In this document: one piece after another, positions 1 to 12,402 of the stretch | Layout of the letters: each line of letters starts with the position of its first letter | How positions within the stretch are numbered: the stretch's first letter is position 1 | Assembly: GCA_009746045.1 (NCBI GenBank) | Contig: RPFO01000312.1 | Span: forward strand, 2,818,779 to 2,882,778 | Direction of reading: 5' to 3' | Source: Mesostigma viride | Lineage: Eukaryota; Streptophyta; Mesostigmatophyceae; Mesostigmatales; Mesostigmataceae | DNA: 64,000 nt | Program-made: the position numbers and the translations under genes | Notes under the pieces: model-generated | Seen by the model: only the letters and a program-made list of their open reading frames with translations | Databases searched by the model: none | Told to the model about the DNA's origin: nothing

Positions 1-540
1 ATCTGTCGATATGTCGGAAATGTCCGCGAAAGTATCCACGATTCCTCGCCACGTGCATGTCGCCAGCGCATTTGTTATCTCAACTACCGTCCATGTTTGT
101 TAGCCGATGGTATTCATACAGTACTGATGTCAGAAAAATACTATTACAATTGTAAAATAGGGGGGTGCCCCCCCCCCCTCCCCCCCCTCTTCTAATAATG
201 AACTAGCCTATGGTTTATTACCTAGACATTTCATATGTTTAGAAAATATATCTAAACATATATTTTACAAGCACTGGGAACTGTAATAAGATTCTAGAAT
301 CTGGAGACTGGGATTCCCCTGGGGATTCGAAGCTGCTTCCGACTTCCGACTACTGTACGAGTTCCGAGAGGTCATGGTGACCGCGGTCACCAAAATCCGG
401 CGGCCATGTGTGACCGCGGGCTCCAAAATCCGGCGGTCAGCGGTCACACATGACCACGCGCGGCCCGTTAGCAAAAACACGTCTTGTCGCCTAGCTAGAA
501 TGTAAATAAAATATGTTAATTAAAAACCACCTGCCCCTTC
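1..540. other. No gene seen; AT-rich then GC-palindromic DNA
   Basis: No reading frame here resembles a protein I recognise. A C-rich run lies at about 164-188. At 360-460 the sequence repeats GGTGACCGCGGTCACC-like palindromic motifs and 'AAAATCCGGCGG' twice. Nothing more can be supported. Confidence 0.5.
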
Positions 541-590
541 TCAGGGATATGTGTTACATATCCTCCCCACGGAGGAATATGTAACCCGGG
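541..590 (+). repeat. 3'-end motif of a dispersed retroelement family, forming a hairpin
   Basis: The segment CAGGGATATGTG...CGGAG is a plus-strand copy of a motif seen on the minus strand near 6290, 46090, 47350, 55125 and 63850. It also contains a hairpin: GTTACATATCCTCC pairs with GGAGGAATATGTAAC around a four-base loop. Confidence 0.55.
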
Positions 591-599
591 CCCTATATA

Positions 600-960
600 G
601 CTGACATCTTGCTCCGCCCGCCGCGTGCGGGCTGACTTAATTGCAGCGCAGCACGGTTATTGGGCTGTTTTACTACTTCGTTCCACGGTGTGGAGTGTCC
701 CATGCCGGATAGTTGTAGTTCTGATTTTGTCATGGTATCTAGCTCTTGTTAGTGTTTCCAGGCTTTGGCCGGGTATGGGTGCCTTCACTCTGATGTAAGT
801 AATAGGCTGTTTTCCTTCATATTCCGCGATGTGGATCGAGTGTCCCATTCCGCGGCTGTAGTTATTTTGTCGTGGTACCTCTTGTTAGCGTTGGCTTTGT
901 TTGTTCATGTTTGATTGGGCGCTTTCACTCTGATGTAAGTTTTATAATTTTAAAAGTATA
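600..960 (+). mobile_element. 5'-truncated LINE copy: last codons plus duplicated 3' UTR
   Basis: Bases 601-660 (CTGACATCTTGCTCCGCC...) align with 2606-2650, the C-terminal end of the larger LINE downstream, so this is a second, heavily 5'-truncated copy. Its 3' UTR holds two tandem units of about 145 bp, each ending in TTCACTCTGATGTAAGT (near 786 and 929). The second runs into an AT-rich tail at 945-970. The larger LINE ends the same way near 2771. Confidence 0.7.
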
Positions 961-2815
961 TATATATAACTCCACCGCGGCTCTGAGCACTGGCACTGCA
1001 GACCGCGGTGGCCGACATCAACCTCCAGTTGACCCTGGCCAAGTGCGCGGTGAACTCGCCCCAAGGTGATTGCTCCGGCCGGCTTTCCGCCCCAGCTCTT
1101 GGGCCGGGACGTCGGAGCGCCTCCATGGGTTGGATGTCCTCGGCGTTCCGGTTGGCGACCCCGAGTTTGTCATCGATGCTCTGCGAGCCGCCCTCGAGGC
1201 ACGCACTGTCAGAGGTACTGCGCGCCCTTGATTGCACGCCTTCATGATTCGCAGACCAAGGGTGTGCTTCTGTGGTTTTGCGCTCACCCTCGCGTCGTTC
1301 ACGGGCTCCGTCCGGGGCGCTCTTCCGGCTCAGGTCCGGCTGGCCGCCGAGGGCCACGACGAACGAATCCAGATGGCCTTGGCGCAGCTGGTCCCGGGCC
1401 CCGACCACCCGCCACATGCTATTCGCATTGCCTCCCTGCCTGCACGGATGGGTGGCTGCATGTGGTCTGACTCGTGCCGCCCGGCTGGCCCCAGCAGCAT
1501 TTTTGGGCTCCATGACGCTCAGTCGTGGGCAGAAAGCTGCCGGCTCCTGCCCCTTTTGGCCCAACGGCAGCGCCTGACCTCCTGGACCCCAGCAGCCCTT
1601 TGCCCTTCGTCACCGCCATCCAGGAGGCCTATGCTGAGATCCAGCAGGCCTGTTCTCCCGTCCGTGCCGCTCAGGCGGTACAGCGCCGCCTCCGCCTCGC
1701 GGCACTCCCTCGGTCGCCTCCGTTCAATCTCCCGCCGCATTCTGGCAATTCCCTGCTCGCGTCATCGATAAACACCAGAAAACCTACGCGGGTATTCTGC
1801 ACACGGCTGATTGGATGGCTCTTTTCGCGGACCTCAACGCCCAGGGACGTGCGTGGCTGTTCTCGCTTTCATGATTGCGGAGTGCGGGCTCGGCGTACCT
1901 TCGTGCTCTTCCCATGGCCCCCGGCCCCATTCGCCTTAGTAGCTCCCATGGCCACTACTCGGTGGCGCTCCGGCACCAGCTGTTTGCCCCGCAGCCTCTT
2001 GTTCCGGCCGGGCGGCCTTGTGGTAGCTGTGGGCAGCCGCTGGATCCCACGGGGACTCACTACGTTGCCTGCATGCATGGGGGCCAACAGAATCAGAATT
2101 GGTATTTGTATTTGCACACTGTCCTCCTGACGGTGGTGCTCGCCATGGTTCGGTCGGTTTTCCCCCACGTACGCGAACATCCGGTCCTTAAGGATGCGGA
2201 TGGCGCTGCCTTCTATTCCCCTAACCACCGGCCTGACATCGTGGTGCTGGACTTTGAGGGGGGTGGCCGGCATCTGCTTATTGACGTTTCGGTGGCGCGG
2301 CCCTTAATTGCTTGGCTCTTAGCCACGTGGCTGGGGCCTCCCTCACGGCAGGTTACACGGCGGACCGGGCGGAGCGGGCCAAGCTCCTGGCCTACGGCGA
2401 CGTCGGGCACCATCGTGTGGTGCCCTTTGTCCTGGAGGAGTTTGGGGCCATGGGGCCCCTGACATCCGCCTTCTTCAAGGAGTGTTGCCGGCTCCGGGAG
2501 GACCGGCTGGACCTGGAGGGCCAGCGGGCCCCATGGATGGTCGGCGCGGACCTGGACGTCATATTGGCGTCAGCGCTTGTCGGTGGCGCTGACTCGGGCC
2601 ATGGCTGACATCATGCTCCGCCGTACGCAGGCTGATTTTGCGGTGCAGCAGGGCTATTAGGTTCCTCCCGTAAGGCGTTTCCATTGGTCTTATCGTAGTA
2701 TAGAGCTTTGACATGCATGGCTCTGTATATAGGTTTATAGCTGGGCGTTTGCTTTGGTTTGAGTGATAATTTCACTCTGCTGTAAGTAATAATATTTTTA
2801 ATATATATATATATT
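960..2815 (+). mobile_element. LINE (non-LTR retrotransposon) remnant: RT thumb region and endonuclease-like C-terminus
   Basis: The frames are broken, but family landmarks read in order: 'LDVLGVPVGDPEFV' (about 1133-1170), a 'SLPARMGGC' block (about 1430-1465), a zinc-knuckle-like 'CGSCGQPLDPTGTHYVAC' (about 2017-2070), then 'RPDIVVLDF...LLIDVSVARP' (about 2230-2300). The last matches a PD-(D/E)xK restriction-like endonuclease pattern. 'RAMADIMLRRTQADFAVQQGY' and a stop follow near 2660. The 3' UTR ends with TTTCACTCTGCTGTAAGTAATAA-like sequence and an AT tail at about 2800-2815. Several frameshifts make it a dead copy. The 5' half, including the RT catalytic core, is absent. The assignment to an algal LINE with a C-terminal endonuclease rests on motif order, not a search. 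Confidence 0.8.
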
Positions 2816-2816
2816 A

Positions 2817-2885
2817 TTTGCACAGCAACTCGTCAGCGAGCTTGTGAGCTCCTGGACTTGCTGCATGGCTGGAATGACCCTAGGC
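2817..2885 (+). repeat. Direct repeat, copy 1 (about 70 bp; copy 2 at 5920-5991)
   Basis: TTTGCACAGCAACTCGTCAG through GGCTGGAATGACCCTAG recurs at 5920-5991 with one small internal length difference. The two copies lie 3.1 kb apart in the same orientation. They could be relics of LTRs or a dispersed element end. A shorter match (ATGACCCTAGCTAAT) lies at 51194. Confidence 0.6.
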
Positions 2886-4689
2886 TGCTTGGCTAGCAAC
2901 CTTTATCCTCACACCAGGCCTACGACCCTCAATAGGCTCGCCACTCGTCGTGATGACCAAGGTTCGTGTGTGAAGACGCTCATTGCCTCGTCGGCCTCGA
3001 TTTCTATGCTACCTCGTTCCATCCTTGTTCCTCGGTAATGAGTGACTCTGCATGTGCACCGCTTCCTTGCCAGAGCCCCGTACTGTATCGTTGCCTTGCA
3101 TCCTCGTTGCAGGCAACACACAGGAATCTCTTCCTATCCTAGCTGTGTCTACGTTAGCACAGGACCTGCCACAGTTCAGTGCATGGAGTTACATCCTTGC
3201 AGACCTTGTGGCTGGCTACTGGCTTCTACTAGCCACAGGACCGTTGCGTCCTCAGTACACTGTGTATCCGGCTGGTCACGTGATGGTGCAGGCTAAGCCT
3301 GTGCAGGCCCTGCCTGCCGCGTGTCCTGTCCAAGCTGTGCCCTGAGAGTACGTGCACCGCCACCGCCCGCCGGTCGGCAGTACTTCGGGACCTGATATCT
3401 TTCTAGTCCCTTGTCTGTTTGAGGCGGTTGGCACGGCGTTGTAAAGGTCTCCTCAACCTGCATCCAACTAGCACATTGGTGCCCCAGTTACTATGCTAAA
3501 TTAACTCCTCACCATTTTTTGTTTCGGAGCTTGGACCAGACTGAGAACCTATCGATCAGCCACTGCATGCCCCCACAACAAGCCTAAAGACATCTAATCT
3601 CTCCCAGAGATCGACCAGATCGACCTGCCCTTTCTTTGGGAACTTGAGATGCCTCCCAAGACTATAGCTAGGCCTGCTCATTGGTTCAAAGGTTACCCTC
3701 TGACCCACATGACATGGCCAACCCTTTCTTTGGGAACCTGGTGCAGATTAAAGTTAGTAGGTCTTCACTTAGTCAGAGGAGTTTGGAGAGAGGAGTCCAT
3801 GAACGTACTTTTGTGAGTTCCTGGTCTTCCAGTTATCACAGGCGCCCGTTCATATTCGGCGCCCGCCACGGAGCCTCCTCATTTCTCTTTTAAATCCTTC
3901 CAAAGACTGAGAGAGCCCTGACAAATGTTAGCCAAACTGCATGAGGAGCCCATGTCCTCATGCACTGAGGGATAAGCTCAGGATTCACACATGCCAGGCT
4001 GAGCCGGTCAGCTGGGGAATCAAAACCCACCCAATATCCTCCAGGTTTGGATCAGATCCTGGAACTGAGCATTACAAACAACATTACATGGCAATAACAT
4101 GATCATGTTTTATTAGATAAAGAATTATAACCCAGAGTGAGGCCCCCTGGCAACCACGTCCAACATGGTCACACAACCAGGGATTCATTAGAATGCAACA
4201 GGTTGGTTACAGAGAATAAATACAAGTGTGTATTTCTTCAGGGTTCTCCTTCTTTTCGGGTTTTTCCTTATGCTGCATGCCAATCTCACCTCCGTAATTT
4301 ATCATTCTCAATGAATATATAAAAGTGTACCGCAACCTGTAAGAGCCATCACTTAATTCAGGTTGCAGGGCTGCCCTTTCAGGGTCCATTCCATGAAGAC
4401 CCAAGGCCAGCTACAAGGCCCTTATTATTAACACGACCCTTCTGCAACCCCATGACAGGGCCATGCAGGCAAGATTCTCAGCCAGGGGAGTGACTCCACC
4501 CTAGGACCCCTGACAGTCAATCAGAGCGTGTCTGAACTCTGGAAGACCTGCTGTCAGCTAACACTTGGCTGCATGCCCAGCCCACTGGGATGCCTCCCAC
4601 CTAGAGCAAGGCTGTTTAATTGGTCTCCTATGGCCCACCCCCCTTGGAAGCCATGAGCCCACGGAGCAGAGGGTACTGCAGCTCAGCCT
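2886..4689. other. No gene seen
   Basis: About 1.8 kb with only short, unrelated reading frames and no recognisable protein motif. It sits between the two copies of the 70-bp direct repeat and is probably decayed repeat DNA. Confidence 0.5.
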
Positions 4690-4900
4690 TCTCCTCCAGC
4701 TTGGTGAGAGCATCTGCAGGGTCATCCACGCCAGCCACATGTTCAATGTACATAAGCTAAGTGCAGGACATTTCCTTGAGCAACAAGGAATCAAGGTCCC
4801 TGCTCCTGGCCAGCTGCCTGTGCACAAACTGCACTATATGCCCATGCTGTCACTGCCGTTCTTGAGCACCATGGTGTGTGCAGCTGCAAACGACAGGAAG
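4690..4900 (-). mobile_element. Possible Copia-like polyprotein fragment (end of RNase H)
   Basis: On the minus strand, with one stop, the translation includes 'YIEHVAGVDDPADALTKLEEK'-like sequence. This resembles the '(N/D)PADALTK' end of the RNase H domain in Ty1/Copia polyproteins. The fragment is under 200 bp and isolated, so it is tentative. The flanking 70-bp direct repeats could be its LTR remnants, but nothing proves the link. Confidence 0.35.
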
Positions 4901-5919
4901 CCACTTGACATAGCTTCTAAAATAGCTCCCTCAAGTAAATGCAGAATGAAACCCTTCACAGATTGCCCTGCACTCAGCAATGTCACCGCCGGGTGTTACC
5001 CTGTTCTGCAATTAGTGTGCAGATCCGCCCTCTGCCTCTCCTCCGTCGTATGTCAGTCCCAGTAATAATTGCCATCGCCCTCGTTAATACGTTGGGCAGA
5101 GCGCTTAATGGAGCCCTCCGGCTTGTCGGTCCACTCTACATAAGTGAAGCTAGGTCCTCAGGCGTCTTCTCGACCCCGGTGACTATATCTGAGTCGACCT
5201 CTGGATCGCCCCACCCCGACGTTTTCTCTGGTCTGGGCGTGTCGAGCCGGGAGTATATGTACCCCGAAAGGCTGTGTGGTGATATAAAATCTGTCTGCGT
5301 ACCCTCTCGACTCTTGCAAAAGGACCGAGCAACAAGATTCTCAATTGTTTGGGCAAATACCTCCACGGGCCGTGCTCCACGGGTTGACCACCTCGCGAGC
5401 GCGCGCGTTCCGGATTATGTTGGACTCCGGTACCCCCAGCACAGCTGCATGTCGCCACCCAGTGGTTGAACAGCCTTGTGCTACCTAGCGCTGTCGCCAC
5501 GATCTGGCTTAGTGCTTGGCCTGGCCAGGTCAAGCGCCACGGTTGTGATATGCCCGCCCTGATAGGCAACCTCCACGCCTTTGGCAGTCCGGCTGCGAGT
5601 GCGTCACCTGGCCGCACCAGCTCCTCCACCGCCACCCGCCAGGCCTCGCCCGGGGACACGACGACGCAAGCCTGTTGAACAATGGAGTCCGCCGCCGCTG
5701 GCCTGTTGCCTCCTCCCGACACTGCTACCCACCCCTCTTCGGCAAAGCCCCTTGCAATATAGGCGGCTTGCACGAACGTACGTAGGAGCGTTCGCTTGGT
5801 TACGGTAGGGATAGAAAGCTTGCGAATCACGCTGCTCACCCGTCTCACCCGCGCCGTTGCATGCCGCTGGAAGATGAGCCAGACATGAAATCTTGCAAGG
5901 AAGGCAATATAGTACGATT
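4901..5919 (-). other. Unrecognised region with a 248-codon open frame (5929-5183)
   Basis: The minus strand is open for 248 codons from 5929 to 5183. The translation is rich in Arg, Ala and Gly and shows no domain or motif I recognise. It adjoins LINE fragments and overlaps the 70-bp direct repeat at its 5' end, so it is more likely repeat-derived than a host gene. Confidence 0.25.
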
Positions 5920-5991
5920 TGCACAGCAACTCGTCAGCGAGCTTGTGAGCTCCTGGTCGATAATAATCTTGCTGGCTGGAATGACCCTAGC
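5920..5991 (+). repeat. Direct repeat, copy 2 (see 2817-2885)
   Basis: Matches 2817-2885 over TTTGCACAGCAACTCGTCAG...GCTGGAATGACCCTAG, with an extra TCGATAATAATC inside. It abuts the LINE reverse-transcriptase fragment that starts at about 5996. Confidence 0.6.
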
Positions 5992-5995
5992 TAAT

Positions 5996-6256
5996 GTGGG
6001 AAACATAGGGCAAATCAGCGTACAAATCCTCATTACTAATGTGCAAACCAAGGGGGATGTTAAGGGCCTGGCGCAGCATCTTGGTGACGGCGCCGTCGAG
6101 TCGTTGCTCCAGCTCCGGCGTCTGTGTCCACGTCTCCGCGCCGTAGGTCAGGATCGTCAGAATGACGACCTTGAAGAGGTCACGCTTGACGATCCGGGGT
6201 AGGGCGGGGTTGCTCCACCAGCGGCGGTGGTCATGGAGGTGCGCCCACGCCATGAA
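5996..6256 (-). mobile_element. LINE reverse-transcriptase fragment, interrupted
   Basis: Minus-strand translation: 'HDHRRWWSNPALPRIVKRDLFKVVILTILTYGAETWTQT...LDGAVTKMLRQALNIP...DLYADLPYVSHIS'. 'LTYGAETW' and 'LDG.V.KMLRQ' mark the segment after the RT catalytic core in RTE/Jockey-like LINEs. The same block recurs at 46423-46869 (minus) and 55916-56180 (plus). At its 5' side (6256) it is cut by another retroelement tail. Confidence 0.75.
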
Positions 6257-6475
6257 ATAATAATAATAATAATAAATTTCATTAACATGACTCCGTTGGG
6301 AAATCATGTAGCACATATTCCTTGCTGGATGGGGGGGGGGGGGGGCGGAGCCGCGGAATCGAACTATATAAGCTAACTCTATATCTATCTAGTCTAGAAA
6401 ATCCTAACTACGCTAGCTCTCAGCAAAGCGCCCCTTCCGCTTGGGGGGAGAGGGCTTGCCCATGATGCGCATGGC
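6257..6475 (-). mobile_element. Retroelement 3' tail with (TAA)n end
   Basis: In the minus direction the tail runs from GGGCAAGCCC... through AGGAATATGTGCTACATGAT and CCCAACGGAG to a (TTA)n microsatellite at 6257-6275. The same tail lies at 46082-46245 (minus) with a different microsatellite, (ATTA)n. It sits inside the RT fragment at 'AWAHLHDH', so it is probably a nested insertion. Confidence 0.65.
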
Positions 6476-6555
6476 ACGCAAGTACTTACTTGTTCAGCTT
6501 ACATATTAGCAAATAATGAGGATTTGAGCGCCGATAGAGGCCCTTTGTTCCTCAC

Positions 6556-6620
6556 ATCCTTCCTAGGCACTAGCTGACGCAGTCACGTGTCTATTAATTA
6601 ATTAATCCTTCCTAGGCACT
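6556..6620 (+). mobile_element. 35-bp mini-insertion flanked by a 16-bp target-site duplication
   Basis: ATCCTTCCTAGGCACT occurs at 6556-6571 and again at 6605-6620. Between them lies AGCTGACGCAGTCACGTGTC followed by (TATTAAT)-like tail. Perfect target-site duplications and the A/T tail indicate target-primed insertion of an extremely 5'-truncated element. Two relatives lie at 34507-34608 and 45978-46092. Confidence 0.75.
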
Positions 6621-7117
6621 GGCGCCTGGGCCTGGCTGGGCTGGCACCTACTCCACACAGATCGAATGGGTTGCACCACTCATTGAATCCACAAGGCCGA
6701 CCCAACACAACACCTTGAAATGGCCTTTTTTTTACATAAATTATGGCCCATGGCAAGTTTATTGTCAGATTGACCTAGGATTGGATCCCACCACTCCCCG
6801 GGATGTGTCTGGCTAGTGGTGGATTAGTTGAGTCAAAATGTTAAGTTTACATGGTACTCCCTGCTTAAGTTAACTCCAGATCCAAGGCCAAAACTGGCCA
6901 CCTAAACCACTTGCACTTGCATAGAAACAATAGCCGATCTCAGATTATGCTGTAACTTTGCAGTGGTGATGAATAATAGTAATTGTTCTGACCTTGTACA
7001 AAGTTCTACGCCATTTGGAGCCCTAGTTGGTGACGAATGCTAGCAAAATTTTGCTAGCATTTGTCATTAATGGCCATTTTAAATCAATATTTAACCCAAA
7101 TTGTCTATTTGTCCAGA
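6621..7117. other. No gene seen; LINE scrap then flank of element A
   Basis: Bases 6605-6660 resemble the 'RRLGxxGHLARL' region of the LINE seen at 56220. The rest, including 7030-7065 with GAATGCTAGCAAAA and its inverted partner, resembles the 172/184-bp repeat family found inside elements A and F. Confidence 0.45.
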
Positions 7118-8460
7118 GGCCTCAATTGAGGCCTTTTGGCTCAATTGAGGCCTTTTTTACCAAGATCTCACAAAGTACGGTATTTTGGCGGGAAGGACCG
7201 GTCCTATGGGTCGTCCGGCCCCAGTGGCGCGAATCTGGTACATGTGCTGAGCGTCCTGACCCGTTGGGGTCGACAGGGGTCGACGGTTACTGAAAAATAC
7301 GTGAGGTGGAAAAGTACCTATTTTGGCCACTTTCGTGCAACGGGACGAGGAATTTTCACGAATGCACGACCATGGCGGCCTCGAGTAAAATGGACCGTAT
7401 GGCCACGTTCGTGCATCATTTCGAGCAGTATGGAGCGCGTTGGGCAGATACACATCAGTCCGGCGCCGCGCCTTGCACACCCCGGTAATTCCCCCGCGAA
7501 AGTTGACGAAATTCGGTGCGCGCGTGCAATGTTGACTGAAATTCGGTGTGCACGGCTATGGTGACGCGAAAATTTATTGCGAGCTGATTACGCAACCATT
7601 TTGGACGTTATTTCGCTTGTTCGGACGTTGATTACATAAGGAAAAGTATCGTACATTAAAAAACCTGAAAAACAGTTTCTTTTTTTTCTGCAGCGAGGGC
7701 ACGTGGGCAGCAGGCGGGCGTTTTGCACACCAACCGGCCCGACCCGTGTGTGTGCAAGGTAAAACACAGACAGGAAAAACATGCTCTCGGCTGTCATGAA
7801 CACATTCTACCAGTTCCTAACATCATTTCAAAGAAACCCAGCGATGGATTTCCCTTAATTTTGCGTTTCCGATTTTTACGCCCCTTCCGCGAAAAAGTGA
7901 GAATTATAGGAGCGCTGACAGGGGCAACACTGCATGTCGTGCTTTTAATCGCTTTTACGTCTTTTCTTGCAGCTATATGACTTCCCTTGGGCGCAGCAAC
8001 ATCGCCCGGTGTTTATCCTGCGGGCGGGGCTTGCTGGCCCCGTCCGGAGTGTGCTCGGGGTGCGGGAAAAACCACAGCTACTGGTTTATAACGTCGACAA
8101 CCCCCCATTTTCTGGTCATTAACCGGCGTATTCTTGTGGTTTAAGCTTCCGGCGACGGGCGAAAAGAGCTCTTACCATGACGGCATGCTCTGGGGAGGCG
8201 TTCCGAGAAGGACTGGGGCGGGCAGGCAAATTTACACGCGACAGTGCCCGCACGTCGCCTGCGCACCCCGGCGTACAAGGCAAAGCGCAGTGTTTCCCTC
8301 CTGGACGGCCCATCGCTGCCTTTGCCGGGCGGCATGTTGGGGAGGCGGCTCCTTCTTCCTTTCTTACCGCCCGTTTCATAGTTCATACCCCGTGAGTTTC
8401 CCAACGGAGGCGTGTTAATGATGAGCGGCTGCATGCATGAATGAACGGGTGTATGAATGA

Positions 8461-9337
8461 GGGGGGGAGGGAGGGAGGGAGGGAGGGAGGGAGGGAGGGA
8501 GGGAGGGAGGGAGGGAGGGAGGGAGGGAGGGAGGGAGGGAGGGAGGGAGGGAGGGAGGGAGGGAGGGAGGGAGGGAGGGAGGGAGGGAGGGAGGGAGGGA
8601 GGAGGGAGGGAGGGAGGGAGGGAGGGAGGGAGGGAGGGAGGGAGGGAGGAGGAGGGAGGGAGGGAGGGAGGGAGGAGGGAGGGAGGGAGGGAGGGAGGAG
8701 GGAGGGAGGGAGGGAGGGAGGGAGGGAGGGAGGGAGGGAGGGAGGGAGGGAGGGAGGGAGGGAGGAGGGAGGGAGGGAGGGAGGGAGGGAGGAGGGAGGG
8801 AGGGAGGGAGGGAGGGAGGGAGGGAGGGAGGAGGGAGGGAGGGAGGAGGGAGGGAGGGAGGGAGGAGGGAGGGAGGAGGGAGGGAGGGAGGGAGGAGGAG
8901 GGAGGGAGGGAGGGGGAGGGAGGGAGGGAGGAGGGAGGGAGGGAGGGAGGGAGGGAGGGAGGGAGGGAGGGAGGGAGGGAGGGAGGGAGGGAGGGAGGGA
9001 GGGAGGGAGGGAGGGAGGGAGGGAGGGAGGGAGGGAGGGAGGGAGGGAGGGAGGGAGGAGGAGGGAGGGAGGGAGGGAGGGAGGGAGGGAGGGAGGGAGG
9101 AGGGAGGGAGGGAGGGAGGGAGGAGGGAGGGAGGGAGGGAGGGAGGGAGGGAGGGAGGGAGGGAGGAGGGGGAGGAGGGAGGGAGGGAGGGAGGGAGGGA
9201 GGGAGGGAGGGAGGGAGGGAGGAGGGAGGAGGGAGGGAGGGAGGAGGAGGGAGGGAGGGAGGGAGGGAGGGAGGGAGGAGGGAGGGAGGAGGGAGGGAGG
9301 GAGGGAGGGAGGGAGGGAGGGAGGGAGGGAGGGAGGG
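8461..9337 (+). repeat. (GGGA)n array, about 880 bp
   Basis: Nearly uninterrupted GGGA tetramers with occasional one-base-shorter GGA units. The long open frames on both strands (Gly-Arg-Glu or Ser-Leu-Pro repeats) are by-products of a tetramer repeat that lacks stop codons. The G-rich strand could form quadruplexes. Confidence 0.95.
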
Positions 9338-9343
9338 TATGAC

Positions 9344-9612
<269 letters not shown>

Positions 9613-10084
9613 TGCTTAGGCGTTGGAGCACACACATGCACTGGAGGAAGGGGGTGATGAAAACCCAGACCAACTGTCGCACCCACGGTCCCCTCCACCT
9701 TCACCAAGCGTAAGGCCAAGCGTGCCATGGGGGTAGGGTAGCTGACGCAAGTCACCAACGTCAGGGTGCTCACCAGGCTGGTGGATGAGAAGATGGGGGG
9801 CAGGCCCCTGTCAGATGCAGAGAAGAAGAAAAGGAAAAGGATGCAGGGCCGTGAGAACGTGCCCCCGGGTGTGGCATTAGCCACTATATAGCTAGCTAGC
9901 TGGCTAGAGCTGTGTTATTAATGCATTGTACTATAGGCATGTGCCCCCAAGTATGCCTTCCTGCATTGTAAATATGATGCATAATGTAATGATGTGTTGT
10001 TTGGAACCTTCTGTACACCAAGGTGGAATGATTGCCATGAAACCCTTGGAAGAACAATAGAAAGCTGCTTTTTCTGTGGTATTT

Positions 10085-10830
10085 ATGCTAGCATCTGTCA
10101 CCAATTTGTTATCCAACCAGCCTGAAGCTTTGTGGGCAGGCTGCATGGGATGTGTTTCGAACATGTGCCAAGTTCCAGGTCCAACTGAGTTCATTTGATG
10201 TCATTATATATGCAAATGTGTGATGAAACCCTTGAAAAACCATGAAAAACTGCATTTTTGTGGTATTTATGCTAGCATTTGTCACCAGTTTGTCATCCAA
10301 CCAGCCTGGAGCTTTGTGGGCAGGCTGCATGGGATGTGTTTCGAACATGTGCCAAGTCCCAGGTCCAACTGAGTTCATTTGATGTCATTATGTATGCAAA
10401 TGTGTGATGAAACCCTTGGAAAACCCTGAAAAACTGCATTTTTGTGGTGTTTATGCTAGCATCTGTCACCAATTTGTCATCCAACCAGCCTGAAACTTTG
10501 TGGGCATGCTGCATGGGATGTGTTTAGAACATATGCAAAGTTCCACGCCCAACTGAGTTCATTTGGTGTCATTATATATGCATATGTGTGATGAAACCCT
10601 TGGAAAACCCTGAAAAACCCTGAAAAACTGCATTTTGGGGGTATTTATGCTAGCATCTGTCACCATTTTGTGATCCAACCAGCCTGAAACTTTGTGGGCA
10701 TGCTGCATGGGATGTGTTTATAACATGTGCAAAGTTCCAGGCCCAACTGAGTTCATTTGATGTCATTATATACGCATACATGCCAGAAAGTGCTGAAAAT
10801 TCGGTATTTTTATGCTAGCAAATGTCACCA
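10085..10830 (+). repeat. About four tandem copies of a 184-bp repeat
   Basis: Units share TATGCTAGCATTTGTCACC, GTTTATCATCC-like and GGCAGGCTGCATGGGATGTG blocks, spaced 184 bp (for example 10109, 10293). The last unit degenerates at 10800-10985 into a tail (GCCGACTCCCAAAA...) that also closes the array in element F (23230-23345). Confidence 0.9.
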
Positions 10831-12402
10831 TGTTACCATGCTGCCGACTCCCAAAAAATTATTTGACCACATGCCACCATAAGATATCTGATTAGGCACC
10901 TTGGTGCCAAATTTGAGGCCAAACTAATCATTAGCCTATCCTAGAATAATTTTCAGGGTGGAAAAATGGCTTTTTGGAATGATGTGTAAATTATCCTTGA
11001 AGCTAGCCCGACCGCTAAATGTGTCAAAAGCCGATTTATAAATTCGTGGGGTCGTTATTTGTGTGCTGAATGCCAGGTTAGTGAAGTTCAGATGGGGCGT
11101 AGATGGCGTTGATAGTGCGCCTGCCAGCAGGACGATGCTTCGATATGGTGGGAAGGAGACTAGCGGAACGGCGGGGGGGGATGTTGGGGCAGCCGTGACT
11201 GAAGGGGCGCTGGTTATATTCGAGCCTTTTGTCGTGAATCCATAGGTAGAGGAAGGGGTGTTTTTAGCTAGGAAAAACTGGGTTGCGGACAATAAACGCG
11301 CGCGCGCCCCCAGATATGGGAGCGCAAGTATGCGAACAGCGCTGGTGAGGCCGCTGCAGCCGCTTTCATACGTCAATGGACGACGCATGGAGCGTCTGTC
11401 CGGCCAGATTAGCGGGCTGCATCGCTTCCGGACAACTTGAAAACGCCGAGCTTGAACAGCTTTTCTGATGCAGCCACGTTCAGCGCCAACGCATATGCGT
11501 GCTTAGTGATCCCGGGTGTGAGGGGTGTGAAAGGTAAGTGCGTCCTGGTGGTAGAAAGGGAATGGCATCGATTTGCTTGTGATATCGCCAGTTTTTAGCT
11601 GCCTATCGGCGCCTAATGCCGAGGTGACGTAAGGCAGGCTATCTTACTTCGTGCAGTGCTCTGCGGCTGGCCCCCACTGTGTAGACGTGTTTGCTTTCCA
11701 TAAGAAGCATGGCAGGTCCTGCCATGCTGGCCATGTCTCAGGCAACCCTTGCAAAGCTTAAAATCAAGCTAGAGGTCTAGAAGACAGTGCAAATGGTGTC
11801 CAGTTATGCTTGTATATCTTGCCATGTGCTGTTCATCTGCTGCCGCGGCAGCAAACCCCTGTCAGAATATACCGTAACAACGTAGATATTGGGGCTATGT
11901 GAGTGAAGCTAAGCGCTTGGAAGGTCACACCTATCATTATAATGCATGATGATCCTTGTGCGTGTTTGTAATAGAGGCTTTGGATTCCTCATGGTTACGT
12001 GCAATACCCATGGCAGGCTGTTGCTGCCTGCAGTGCTGCGCGACAGCCCCGGCCGTGCAATTGTGTATGAGGCGTCCCTTGGGGGAGCATGCCATGTCAT
12101 GCCATGCTTACCGTGTTGTGGGGAAACCTCGAAAGGTCCAAAAGACACCTAAGAGGCAGAGGGAACTGAGTACTACCGCCTTTTTTCTGCTTGCATCTAT
12201 GGTCATGCTGTGTTTATGGTGCCACCGCAGCGACACCCTGTTTTGTCAAATCATAATTAAATAGGTATTGGGGCTATATGACTGATGTTAAGTGCTGGCA
12301 ACCCCAAAACAATCATAATAATGCATGGCCTATGCTCATATTTGGAAAAAAGTTGTTTGGCTGCATGCAACACCCAATATAAAAAAGGCCTCAATTGAGG
12401 CC

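Noticed and set aside
1525-2130. Independent host gene on the plus strand
   Set aside because: Pieces in adjacent frames match successive parts of a LINE protein, so it is a frameshifted retroelement.
7977-8144. 55-codon frame with C-x2-C-x10-C-x2-C in element A
   Set aside because: It resembles a zinc ribbon, but it is tiny, has no homologue in elements B or C, and follows what may be a splice acceptor; a chance match cannot be excluded.
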